The notes under the pieces: model-generated
Told to the model about the DNA's origin: nothing
What the model saw: the letters and a program-made list of their open reading frames with translations, nothing else
Database searches by the model: none
From: Acestrorhynchus altus
Lineage: Eukaryota > Chordata > Actinopteri > Characiformes > Acestrorhynchidae
Assembly: GCA_034509495.1 (NCBI GenBank)
Contig: CM067513.1
Location: forward strand, 17,010,047 to 17,074,046
Reading direction: 5' to 3'
DNA length: 64,000 nt
Made by a program: the position numbers and the translations under genes
Part shown: piece by piece, positions 22,060 through 34,340 of the stretch
Position numbering within the stretch: position 1 is the first letter of the stretch
Layout of the letters: every line of letters starts with the position of its first letter

Positions 22060-22282
22060 ACAGGTGTGCTCAGTGCAGTGACGGCGCTGCGTGTGTGCAG
22101 TGAGGGCAGGGGGGCAGGGGGGCAGTTGATGGGGGTAAGTGAGTCACTCCTCCTCCTGCTCAAAATGGCTGTCGAGTCAGAAGACGAGCCGCGCAGCGGA
22201 GCAGCTCAGGATTAGAGGCAGAGCAGAGCTGACTCACTGACAGCGCAGCGGTGGACCTCACACCTCCTCCTCTGCACAGACG
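22060..22282 (+). promoter_or_regulatory. kidins220: CpG-richer segment and probable kidins220 non-coding exon 1
   Basis: CpG dinucleotides cluster here (around 22080-22095, 22160-22200 and 22240-22260), in contrast with the AT-rich flanks. The segment ends in a consensus-like splice donor, cacagacg|gtaagc, with the exon end at 22282. It lies 5.3 kb before the first ATG exon and on the same strand. Vertebrate KIDINS220 begins with an untranslated exon. No TATA box is obvious. The assignment is inference from position and composition. Confidence 0.5.
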
Positions 22283-22445
22283 GTAAGCAGCGAGTCAGCT
22301 GGAGAGAGTTGAGAGGAGTGAGGAGATGTAAAGTGAGTTAAAGCTCGGGGTTTGGAGGTGTGGAGTAAAGTGACAGAGAGGTTTAAACAACCTGCCTCAG
22401 AGGTTACTGCTGAGGTAACTAACTTTTGAGTCAGTCTGTAAAACT

Positions 22446-22760
22446 GAGGAGAGAGAGAGAGACAGAGTGACAGAGTGACAGTGACAGAGATAGTGACAGA
22501 GAGAGAGTGAATTAGTGAGAGAGTGACAGTGACAGAGAGAGTGAATTAGTGACATAGAGAGTGACAGTGACTGAGAGTGACGGAGTGAGTTAGTGACAGA
22601 GTGACAGAGAGAGTGACGGAGTGAGTTAGTGACAGAGTGACAGAGAGAGTGACAGAGAGTGAGTTAGTGACACAGAGAATGACAGAGTGAGTTAGTGACA
22701 GTGACTGAGAATGAGTGACAGAGAGAGAGTTAGTGACAGAGTGAGTGACAGAGTCTCTGC
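22446..22760. repeat. degenerate GA-rich tandem repeat (gagtgacagagagagtga)
   Basis: Units such as agagagtgacagtgacagag and gagtgagttagtgacagag repeat from 22446 to about 22755. It starts 160 bp after the putative exon 1 donor. Confidence 0.85.
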
Positions 22761-22784
22761 TTCAACTCCACGACTGCCTTTAAT

Positions 22785-22906
22785 TTTCTTTTTCTTTCTT
22801 TTTTCACTCTCTATATCTCTGTCTTTCTCTCTATGTCTCTGTCTCTGTAAGTCTCTGTCTCTCTCTGCATGTCTCTCTCTCTCTCTCTCTCGCTCTGTCT
22901 CTCTGG
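22785..22906. repeat. CT-rich low-complexity tract
   Basis: Imperfect CT/TCTG repeats, with the purest part at 22872-22892. Confidence 0.8.
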
Positions 22907-23137
22907 GAGACACAGTTGTTCATCCTCTCAGCTGTAGACTAAACTTCATTTCACAGATCATTCCTGTGTGATATGGAAGTCTGCTGCTTTACTGGAGGAG
23001 GAACATGACGCACACAGCTTGGAAAGAGCTCCTCAGCAGCTTTGAGCCCACATGCTTATTTTAGCTGATGGTTTCTGTTACTGAGTCTGTCCTCCGTTCC
23101 AGCTCTCAACAGATATATGACCTGTATGTTGTCACTA

Positions 23138-23345
23138 TGCCGGGGTTCCTCAGCCTGTGGGCTGTGGAGCACTGTCTTTAGCAGATCTTTCATCCTTGAG
23201 CAGAGACTGCAGTCCACACTAGTGAAAATTGAACAGTGAACATTATATGAGTGCATTGATAGAAGTGCACAAATAATATCACAGAAGAACAGTATCAGTC
23301 TGAGGCCGGGCCGGAGGAGGCGTCTGCACGTAAAGTGGGCCATTA
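23138..23345. repeat. possible hAT-like repeat fragment
   Basis: The start 'ggggttcctcagcctgtggg' resembles the ends of the hAT elements at 10534 and 54490, but no matching right end or target duplication is visible. Confidence 0.3.
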
Positions 23346-23417
23346 ATGTTTTTTTGATGATTTAAAACAAATCATATACTTTTTTTTATTCAGTGTATTT
23401 CACTCTGTTATATACTG

Positions 23418-23420
<3 letters not shown>

Positions 23421-23492
<72 letters not shown>
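23421..23492. repeat. (TA)n microsatellite
   Basis: About 36 TA units. Confidence 0.95.
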
Positions 23493-23497
<5 letters not shown>

Positions 23498-24420
23498 AAG
23501 AAATATTGCAGGTTAGGCAGAGGATACCTGTGTGTGCACAACACAGTGGGTTAAAAAGTATAATTACTACTATAATTACTTGCTATTACTTTTAAAAGAA
23601 GTCATCAGAGATCAGTGATCCGGCTGGTCATAATATTAATAACGTGATATAGCCTCTTTTGGATATGTCAAATAATATCACAACACTGAATTTTTCCTTT
23701 TGTATCAAGCGTCTAAAATGTGTAACATTAAATGAATGTAATGCTTTTTATATACTTGTGGTTTTTTTACAGGACAGCGATATGATAGTTTGTTTATAAA
23801 GGCTTGTTTGGCTGTTTTTAAATATAATGTGTTGGAGAGACCACTGATGATGGCCAAAAATACAAAATAAATTCCTCAAGAATGTATCGTTATAATTTTC
23901 TTTGATGAGAATAAGACCTAAAATACGATCCAGTGACTTTCAAAAAAAAGTCTGTGCAATAATTTGAAACATTCTGAGCTTCTTCTAACTGGCTGCTTTT
24001 GTGGAGATGAGAGGTGTGTGCATGATGGTTAATGGTGCAGTAATGTATTTAGATTCGTTAGTGTTTTCTAAATGATGAAATGGGTCTTTATTCTACTGGC
24101 TGAGGGTTCTGCACGGCACAGATTGGCTTTGTTCAAAAAGTCCTAATCCTGTTTCAAAACCAGACCCTGCAAAGCAAGGAAGAGTGCTTCACACCAGTGC
24201 ACAAAGACGAGAAACAGCACTAAAGCTGAACTACAGACAACAGGCTGTTGCGGTTCCTCCTCTGTGTAGCAAATATGAGAGAAATGCTGTGCTGCTGGTG
24301 GTCTGTGGTGGGGCTGGGTCCCACTGATGAGGGCTGCTGTTAATGTATGCTAATGCAGGCTCGTGCCGGCATTGGGTCATCTGTTGGTCTGTTGGGAAGC
24401 AGGAGGAGGGGCCTCATTCT

Positions 24421-24543
24421 GTTTCATACATCATTCAGTGCAGCCAGGAGTGACATGCTGAACCCTGCTGGTGAGTGACAGCGTGAGGAGAGTACCAACA
24501 GCACTCAGACAGCCCGGCTTCCAAAAACCCAGTTTGCCTGAAG
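24421..24543 (+). other. possible alternative 5' untranslated exon of kidins220
   Basis: A moderately GC-rich stretch ends in a good donor (cctgaag|gtgagtcc, exon end 24543). A second donor-like gtgagt follows position 24470. It could be an alternative first exon or an internal 5' UTR exon. Nothing else supports it. Confidence 0.2.
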
Positions 24544-24646
24544 GTGAGTCCTGTTAGACATGCTGAGGGCTGGTAGAGTTTTAGTCTGTAGGACGACTAT
24601 AGTGGACATTTGAACTGAGAGCATTATTGATTTGTCTTATCTGTAC

Positions 24647-24686
24647 CTGTGTGTGTGTGTGTATGTGTGTGTGTGTGTGCGTGTGT
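24647..24686. repeat. (GT)n microsatellite
   Basis: GT run with two single-base interruptions. Confidence 0.9.
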
Positions 24687-26030
24687 TGGTCTTTGTTTTG
24701 CAGTGGGTGTGGGTGGTTGGGGGGATGAACCTTGCTCAGATAGTCTGAGGCAGTGGGCCTCTAGTGCTCAGCTGATTGGCCCTCCAGGCGCTGTGAGAGC
24801 TCCTGCTCTGTGGGGAGCAGCTGCTGCCAGGGCCCTTTGAGGCACTCAAGGGTGTGTCAGCTCATCAGAGCCATAAACAAAGGATGATGGGGAGCAATTT
24901 GTGTTTTGTTTAGCTGCTTTTGGAGACTTTTGGGTTGAAGAATAATTAAAGGCTTTCAGTGGCTGCACTAGATTGGGAGCAGACCCACAAATTTTTTTTT
25001 ATCAGCTTTGAAACTCTTCAGGTGTTTGGACCAATTTTCAGTAGGATTCAGAATGTGCCTTTGACCTTAAGATTCCTAGAATGTATGTGACATTTTCATA
25101 GTTTGATGTACTTTTATTCACCAAAAAAGGAGAAAACTGAGACACATGCCAGATTTCAGGAAATTCTAGGCTACTCTTATTTCATTTTCAAATTTCATTT
25201 GAGATGTAAATTGTTACAGAATTTAAATATTTGTATGAATTTGTTTTGATAAAATATTTACTGTTGCCTACAATATTGTTGTGATTTCTCTGCTTATAAT
25301 GACAAAAAAAATATTGTTAATCAAGGAAATATTTTTGAGCTGAAAATGCAAAAAATTGAAAAGATTGAAAAGGATGTATAATAATTAGATTTTTCAAAAT
25401 GAAATAAAAAGAGAATCTGAATGTGCTTCATTATGTACTGTTTTTTAGTTTTGTATCAGTATGATCTTTTCTTATTCTTTTTAATCTGAAATTGTGCAAG
25501 GAGAGAAAGAGAGCAAACAGCCCCTCCCTTCTCATTTTCATGTACACGTGGACAGAGCAGTAAACATACACTGGAAACTCCTTTGGTATTTAATCTTGGA
25601 TTTAATTCAGCTGGAAATTAGTACATTTTAGCAGGTTTTTTACTGATCATTCAGAATTCAGTGATGAGACAGAGGTTAGATGGGTAATTCTAGTTCTGAT
25701 ATGTGTATCATGTCTGTAGGTAACAGCATGTAACTGCCTTTATTTACGTAATACCTGCTCTATATTTATGAACTTGAAGCTGATTGTTGCAGACTATCCT
25801 CCTCATTTGCATAACAGCCCAACAAACCACCAAAAACAATTTCAAAATTATTCACTGTAAAAAAATGTCCACAATTTTATGTTTTTTTTCTTTCTTTTTT
25901 TAGTGAATGGTTTATAGCTCATTAAAATTAATATTTAAAATTAATATTTCATAAGATAATATTTCCACTCTTCTTATGCTTTGAGAACAGCCAGCAATGA
26001 CTGTGGCTTATGCAGCCAGCACTTATAAAA

Positions 26031-26034
<4 letters not shown>
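24687..26034 (+). other. kidins220 first intron, nothing recognised
   Basis: AT-rich after 24900; no exon-like or named repeat sequence. Confidence 0.4.
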
Positions 26035-26074
<40 letters not shown>

Positions 26075-26085
26075 TATATATATAA
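26035..26085. repeat. (TA)n microsatellite
   Basis: TA run interrupted by AATT near 26070. Confidence 0.95.
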
Positions 26086-26109
26086 TTGTTTTTTTTACAC
26101 AGTGTAAAG

Positions 26110-26364
26110 TAGTGTACATATACATTATGCAGTGGCATGTTGTTAATCAAGAGATCACAGAACGATGACTGTTTGAAATTGATTTGCTTTACTGATTTAC
26201 AATCAACCATAACATTATGACCACCTCCTTGTTTGTACACTCACTGTTCATTTTATCAGACCACACAGGAGCACTTTGTAGTTAGTAAAACAAATCAATT
26301 TCTTGTTTTCTGTGCTGTGATCTCTTGATTAACAACCTGCCACTGCATAATACATGTACATTAC
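26110..26364. mobile_element. MITE with about 83-bp inverted arms
   Basis: The left arm (26110-26193) and right arm (26283-26364) are inverted copies: attatgcagtggcatgttg pairs with caacctgccactgcataat, aatcaagagatcaca with tgtgatctcttgatt, and gaaattgatttg with caaatcaatttc. The 90-bp centre contains the phrase cataacattatgaccacc, shared by a common teleost non-autonomous family. The RNA could fold as a long hairpin. Confidence 0.8.
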
Positions 26365-27586
26365 TGGTCAGACGTTCCAGAACCCACAACTTTTGCCCGG
26401 TAGTGTATTTATTAGTGATTTATGTTGTGTTGTATTTTACCCACTCAAATTTGCAGCCAGGTATCCTTTGAGCTATTTTCGATTCGCCGTGGAGCAACAC
26501 AGCACTGTCAGGTTTTTTTCCGCTGTGATTCACTGGTTCCCTCTTGACACTCAGTCATCTGTGACGCTTTGACAGAGGACAACAGCTATTCTGTTGCTTG
26601 TTAATATTGACTGGCACCCATTTAAGGAACATAATGGAATATTTATAACAACATGACAGTATTCTGAATTATACACTTTAGCACAGTTACTTTAACTGGA
26701 TGGATGGAACCATTTTATAGGGGCTGATATTTACAGTTACAAACACTGTGGTTAAAAGGACATTTCACTGTTAATGCTCTCTTTCCATGGACTGGATTAT
26801 TGCTTATCATCAGCTATAATGGCCTTTCTCTGTGGCCAGTATGATTAGCAGTTGGGCTGCTTGCTGATTGGAGGAAAAAGAATATTTACTAAATATTTCA
26901 TGGTCACTCATTGTAAGAGCTTAGTTTCATTAGATGATTCCTTGCTGTCCATTAAGACCAGCAGCGCTACTAGAGCATGTAAAGTGAAAGAGCTGTTGGG
27001 GAGCAGATGAGGCGCTCTGACCAACAATGAGTAAGGTCATTAAAGGCATAATAAAAGATCTCAGATCAGGGCTCCTACTTTCAGAATCGTTCTGAACGCA
27101 AGCCCTAAACTACACTGCCCCTTAAAAGTTTGCTAAGGCGCGTTAAGAAGATTAGGCCAGTGCTTGCGAGTTTCTGAATAGCTGCATGGATTTAACTACT
27201 ATGGAAGATTAGTGGTAAACAACAGGCAGCTGTTTCATGGAATAACCTCTGAAGATGTGCACAATCAGGAACATCAAGATATGACCTACCTTTGAACTGG
27301 CAGCATTGATGTTCCTTAACTTCATGTCATATGGGCTTTGTCTTAATCAGAGTTGATAAGGTGGTCTTCTGCCGCCAATAAAGCTACTGTGTGGTTGATC
27401 ATTAGCTAGAATGGTCTGTGCTCATTGATGAGTCTCGTTGTCTGACTGCTGTCCTTGTTATCCCACACGAGGATGAAAAAGTAGGGTACGTCCTGTAGAT
27501 GTCACGACTGCTCAGCCTATGGGGTTTGAGTAGAGCATTGTAACCTGACTGCAGTAACTGATGTTTCTTTCCCTGATCTTGTCCAG
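26365..27586 (+). other. kidins220 intron before first coding exon, nothing recognised
   Basis: No repeat family named and no additional exon seen. Confidence 0.4.
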
Positions 27587-27748
27587 TTGTGTAGCTGCAG
27601 AGTCCACGCTGCAGCCATGGACACCACCAGCTCTTTGAAGATGACCGCTATGGCCGTTCAGAGCATCTTCAGCCATGTGGAGGAAGAGAACATAGCAGCC
27701 GTTCGAGCATACCTAGACAAGTACCGGGAAGTGGACAGCAGGAGTGAG
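27587..27748 (+). CDS. kidins220: kidins220 first coding exon (ATG at 27617)
   Basis: The acceptor is at 27586 or 27600 and the donor gtgagt starts at 27749. The ATG at 27617 has a strong Kozak context (gcagccATGG) and gives 44 codons, MDTTSSLKMTAMAVQSIF then SHVEEENIAAVRAYLDKY. Human has YVEEENIPALKALLEKC at the same place. A later Met at 27641, two codons before Ala-Met-Ala-Val, would give a length closer to human, but the first has the better context. Confidence 0.88.
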
Positions 27749-30700
27749 GTGAGTCGGGGTTACAGATGATATATGAACAAAACAGGGTGCAGTGTGGGTG
27801 AAGAGACATTTTGAGCTTATTAAGGTAATCAAAGCCTTCTGTAGAGTCAGGAATACCAGACTTCACCGGTGCACCTTCTGGAGGTGTCGTGGACTTAATT
27901 CGGTGAAACAGTGACGAGGGAAGGTCCCGAGGTGAAGACCACTGTGAGGAGCCTGCGAGGTAGTGATTGGAGTATAGGTAGAATTAACGGGCAGGGTCAA
28001 ATGTGTGTCCTTTCACAGACAGTTAAATATTTATTAATAGGTTGCTCAGTGCATCATAAATGGCCTTTTTTATCATCCTGTAGAATCAGGCAACAGAAGT
28101 GTAGTTGATCAGATCATAAAGTGCCACAGCAGCCTTAGTTGTTAGATGTAGTATACGCTGATCTTGCTGAAGCAATTTTAGTGCCTTCCAGACTTATTTA
28201 TAAGCCCAGTTATGAGATGCAGGAGTTTTATTCCAGTCAGTCAAGAAATAAAAACAAATGTAGGAAATAACAGCACAGCTTCCTTCAATTTAAATACAAT
28301 AAAAATGTTTGTAAGGCAAGCTTGGTCTGGGACGAAAGTAGAAAATGTCACTGCTTATCATTATTCACCAGGGTTGGATAATTGTTACATTGGTAGTTAC
28401 ATTGGTATTACAGAGTACTGATCCCTTTTTGTTAAGAGTTTTTGACTCAAACTCTGCCAGAATGGCTATAAAATATGTAAAACTAATGTGGAAACAGAAT
28501 AAAGACATTTAACACAACTTACATGATCCACACTGAAAGCATATCAGCCCAGTCCAGTGTGTATCAGAACACAGCTGAACTAGCAAACACCAGTAACAGC
28601 ACAGCAGGTGATTGGTCCATCTATAGATGACAATATGAATTCATTGAACATGTGAAAACCCCCGTAATTGAACCCATACAGAATAGCATGCATTTCTTTA
28701 TATGTGACATTTAAAATATATTGTTTAATAAAATCACATCACATTAAAAATTAAAAAATTGCTATTTTTCATATTTAAAATGTATTTTATAGATATTTTT
28801 CCATATTTAACTAAATGTTTTCCATTTAACCAAATGACAATGTAGAAATTGAGTTTTTACAACTACATTTATATATAATTTATAGAGAAAAGTTCCAAAA
28901 TAGGTACAGTTTGCTACCAGTACTGTATTAAATGTGAACGGCAGCCAACCCTGTTAATCACAATAATCCATGCTTACCATTCAGAGATTGTGAAAATGTC
29001 TTCAAATACTGTGATATATTTTTGTAACCCTCCCCTGTAATTACCCCCCCCACACACACACACAATTATTATTATTTTTTTTATTAATTTTATTTTAATA
29101 AATTTTATTGATTTATGTGAGGCTGCAGAGAACTGAAACTAACTTTTGTTTCATTAGGATTCATAGTTTCCTCTTCAGTCATTTGTCTGTAATGCTTACA
29201 GGCCTAAACAAAATCAGCCTGTTGGTTGTTCATTTTGACTGGTAACTTTTTGAGGAACTTTGGGGGACAATAGTGAGATGGTCATATTATGAATTAGTGG
29301 TGTCGTATGATGTACTGTTTGTTATTAGTCTTACTTTCATAAGATAATTGGCCTGCAAAAGAGGGGCATCCTCAACTATGTACAGTCACTTTGTATGATG
29401 GTTCTTGTAATTGAGAAGCCACAGGACATTATGCCGCTGCGTTTGGTCTGCGTTACAGACCCTAACCTCGGTGGTTAGTGTAGATCTCCCAGATCTTTCC
29501 TGTCGCAGGTGTGTGCCTTCTTCTGTCCACTGCCGCCAACAGAGTGCTGTATTATAATCAACGCTATAATGTGCAATATGTTAGTACGACATTCTCCTTC
29601 CTCCTTCCTAAGTGTGACCCATCTCAAACTCTTCCAACTGCTCTAAGATTTAAAATTTTTCTCCAAGGCAAACTTTACGTAAAGGAGTCAGAATGGAAAG
29701 CATGTTTATAATCAATCAGGTGCAGCGATCAGGCCTGTGCACTATACCACAATATTGATTTTTTTTTTCCCCCTCATCTCTGATTAGTTGCTGATGGTGA
29801 TGCAGTGGTGGCACAGTTAAAGAACACTTTACCAATTCAGTTCTGAAAACAGTTATTGGAATCTAAACAAAATTGAATCCAATTTTGATGCAATATGGAT
29901 CCATTTTCAAATGATTTGTTAAAGGACCATCTACAACCCCTGTTGTATTATGGAATCCGTACTCCTGGAGGAAGTTCTTTTAGTTGTTTAATTTTGTAGA
30001 AAAAAAGTTCATCACAGAGACGTGTCAAACATTCTTTTTCCAAAATTCCAACCTTATGTTATTTTGAAACAATGAAAAAGAAGGTCTTATAATTGTTGAA
30101 GTCAGTTACAATTGTGTTTTTAGATCAAGTAGAAGAAAAAAATAAATTGTCATTGTCCATTTTCTTCATTTTTCACCAGAGATTTTTAGCTGGATGGAGA
30201 TTTGGACTGTTTGCAGGCATGAGAGTGACATTATATGTCTCTCTTAAAATAAAGTTTTCAGGTCCTTTGCCGTATAGCAAAATGCATTCTCATCTTAAAA
30301 AATGAGATCATCATCACCAAACATCTCCCGGCCAGTGCAGATTCACGATTCATCACAGAAGATGACCTTCATCCAGTCGTGCACCGTCCATGATTGCTTT
30401 TCTTTAGCTCACTGTAATCTTGTTCACTTGTGTTTAGGCGTTGATGATGGTTTTGTTTGGCTTTTCTGTATGTAAATCCCATTTTTAGGTGATTTCTTAC
30501 AGTTCGGTCTTGACTCCAGTTTCCACCAGTTGTTTCTCATTTGTTTTGTTTCTCACTTTCTGTTTTCAAGACACATTGTTTTAAGTTTTCATGCTTTTCA
30601 AACTGTCTTGATGCTTTGAAGTTTTTTTAAAGTCCCTGTTTCAACCTTCCCATTTGTTTGTACTTGTTCGAACCAATAGCTTTTGCAACATTCCATTGTG

Positions 30701-32045
30701 ATTTACCTTCTTGAAGAAATTGTCTAATTATCTCCTTTGTTTCAACTGACATCACTCGTGTTGGAGCCACGATTCTTGTCAATCCACTTTGTGCAACAGC
30801 TCTCCAAGGTGTGAGCACTCTTTTCTTAACTGAAGACTAATTAGCAGGTTTAATCTGATGCAGGTGTTTGTTTAAGAACTGCAAATTACAGAGCGATTTT
30901 TGATCTAAAAACACAATTGTGACTGCAACAATGAAATGTATTGCTTTTTTTTGTTTCTTATTGCCAGAAGGGTGGAATTAAAAAAAAGAGAGAGAGAGTG
31001 GTGAAATGTCTCTATAATTAACCTACAAAATTAAACAATGGAAGGAAACTTCCTCCAAGTGTGGTGATTCCGTAATTTTTGCCAGAGGATGTTCAACAGA
31101 TTTTCTGTGTGTTTGAAGAGCCTGATGAGAGCTTTCATGACAAATGTTCTGTCCCATGGTCATAGCGAAACTGTGTTGTCTTTCTGTTTGCATTCAGAGT
31201 GGACAGACCCCTCTAATGGTGGCGGCTGAGCAGGGCAGTCTTGAGATTGTGCAGGAGCTCATCAGGAGAGGAGCCAACGTTAACTTGGATGATGTGGTAC
31301 GCACCGCACCTTTTCCAAATGCTCAAAATGCTTGCTTTGCGTTTCATAGCATCAGCAGTTATCTAGTCAGGAAAGGTTCAGCAACACTAATCGCTGGGCA
31401 GTGCAAAAATGTTCTCCAAGGTAGTTATTTCCTTCAGAACTATTTACAGTATGTTAAGATGGCTTTTAGGTGGACTGTGTCATTTGACCATTTTACCCAA
31501 CAAATGTTTAAACAAAGAAAGCAATTTCAAAACATTTCCATTTCCATGTGTGATGTCATTGTGGGTGGAACAGCACTAAAGTGCTAGATTCTCCTCACAG
31601 GTTCACACATAATAGCAGGTGGGTTGCAGAGCTGTGTCAAATTGCTATGCAAAACAGTGATTCACCAAATGATGGGGTAATGACATCCAACACGCACACA
31701 AACGCACACACTTCGTCACAAGCAGTAGCTGACAGTATACTTTGCACTTTACTGAGCGTTGTTGTCTATAGAATTTACGCACCCATGACTACCTGGTATG
31801 ACCAGCTGGTATGTTTTATCTCTAAAACTAATTCAGTTGAGGATAATCTAGGAGTGTCTAGACATTGATAGAATCTGGTGAGTTACATCAAGCTTCTCAT
31901 GTGGGGTGTTTTTGCTCATATTCAGGATTGTTGGTCTGCACTGATTTCTGCTGCCAAGGAGGGCCATGTAGAAGTGGTGAAGGAGCTGTTGGACAACAAT
32001 GCTAATGTGGAGCATAGAGATATGGTAAAAACAGCAAGCAATACC

Positions 32046-32121
<76 letters not shown>

Positions 32122-32944
32122 CTGTATGTAAAAACCTCCATATTTTTGTTATTATATATACATATTGTCAAATCTTGTAACTCTATTTTTTGGGCGGTTT
32201 GACATTTTGACCTAATTTGAATCTGCTAGTTGGGTCAGCATGTCATGAGGAGTGGGCCAATAGAAATGCTCCATAAAATGTATTAAATTGACTTGAAAGT
32301 TAAAATGTTTTTTTCCTTCTGTGAAATTGACAGTTATCTGCACATATATGAATTATATTGTTATATGACCTATTGCTGTAATATATGATTATATATGTTA
32401 TTGAAGAGCTACACCAGTTGGAGTGCGTCTCATAAAGTGTTAGTCAACAGTATGTGCCTTCACTGTAATTATATATGACTTGATGTTTATTTCTCTCTTA
32501 TAAAGTGTTTTTCGACTGAAGACACACATCCATTTACACCCTAATGCTCATAATTCTGTAAAATGACCACTATGTATTGTTATAATGTCCTTAGCAGGCT
32601 TCCTTTATGGGAATTGAATTTCCTCAGCTGCCTGGAATATTTCAATTGAATTGGTGTATTACTAGAACAGTCAGCCTGATTTCTGTATCATCTGATTGTG
32701 CTTTCTCCATAGCACTGCTATGTCAATCCTACCTCGGATTTCATTATTCATAATAGGACATATCTTATGTCTTGGCACACATTTTATTAATGTCTAACAC
32801 TTGTTTCCTCAAACACAGTGTTGTGGTGCCAGTGTGCTGGTAACACTGTGCTAATAATAACAGGCTGCACATCGGCAGAAAGCCTGCAGTCTGAATAACA
32901 CTCTGACTCAGGCAAAACAGTCTAGTTACTTCACTAAGGATCTT

Positions 32945-32992
<48 letters not shown>

Positions 32993-34304
32993 TTGTAGGG
33001 CGGCTGGACCGCTCTGATGTGGGCAGCCTATAAGGGTCGTGTGGAAGTGGCTCACCTGCTGCTGGAAAAAGGAGCGAATCCCAGCATCACTGGACAGGTG
33101 CACATTACTACAGTATATACCACAACACTTTCTTTAACCTATTAGAACGTTAGTAACAGGCGCTGACGTTCAGTAATGTTCTCCAAACTGACAATCGAAT
33201 CTGTGTAGTCTGAGAGACTTGGCAAGTGAGAGACAGTAAGAGAGTGAGTTTGAAAGAGAGAATGAGAGTAAGAGAGAATATGGGACAGTAAGAGTCGGTG
33301 AAAATTGGAGTAAACAATAAGACGGTAAGAGGAAGTGTGTTAGGGAGCATGTGATAAGAGTAAAATTGAGTGAATGAATGAAAGAGTGAGAGTAAAGGAG
33401 TTTGAATAAGCAAGTGTGAGTAAGGGTTGAAACACTTGCTGTTAACTATGCGTACACATCTCGGCTGTCACATATATCCTGCGTGTTGATTGTGTGCGGC
33501 CTTAAAAATGATCATGACCCGTAAGCGAGGTGCAGTACACACAAAAACCTTTAAAAAATTACAGGCACTCAGCAGCATCAATGTACTAGCAAGTCTGCGA
33601 GAACAATTATCCGTGTGTGTGTGTATGTGACAAACTGACCGCTGGTCAGAGATCAGTGATGTGGAGGCCTGCTCATTGTTCTCTGGTCTGGACCAGGGAT
33701 GGGCAATATATCAGAAATATCAGAATATTGAGATATAGTTTGTAAAAAATATTTATAAAAAAGGCAATATCGTATTGTTGCAAATGTTACACAGTTAATT
33801 TAACACACAATTTTATAATATAAAAAAAGAAACAAACAAATGTGAGTCGTTTGTTTTGAATTAATTGGGTTTCCAGATGGAAGACACTCCACGGAGTACA
33901 GTCTTGTTCAAGTTGTGCTGTTAGAAACTTCTCAATTACAGGTTACTTTTCAAAATATACAGCATGTTCTGTTTTTGGTCTTATAATTAAATTCTGATAT
34001 TTAATATATTGTTAGATTTTCATCATATAGTCTCATATAGTATATCATCATTCCTTTTAACTATATCGAGATCTTAAAGCCGTAGTCTGCACGCTTGTGG
34101 AAGACTCCAGTAACACATGTAACACAAGCATGTGCACGGTTACGATAACAACTCAACCCGGTTGTGTACGAGAATGCATAGCCAAACAGCAAGTATGGTT
34201 CTAGCTTAAGAGAGTAAGTTAACAAATGAAATAAAAGTAAAGTGAAAATAAGATGAGTGTAAGAGAGAGTCAGTTACTGTGTGAGTGAATAAGAGCAGTT
34301 GTGG

Positions 34305-34340
<36 letters not shown>

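Noticed and set aside
22692..22971. Arg/Glu-rich and Ser/Leu-rich open frames.
   Set aside because: They come from GA/CT low-complexity DNA with no codon signal.
31848..32171. Open frames over CA/TG repeats on either strand.
   Set aside because: Repeat translations (poly Thr-His or Val-Cys) are artefacts.
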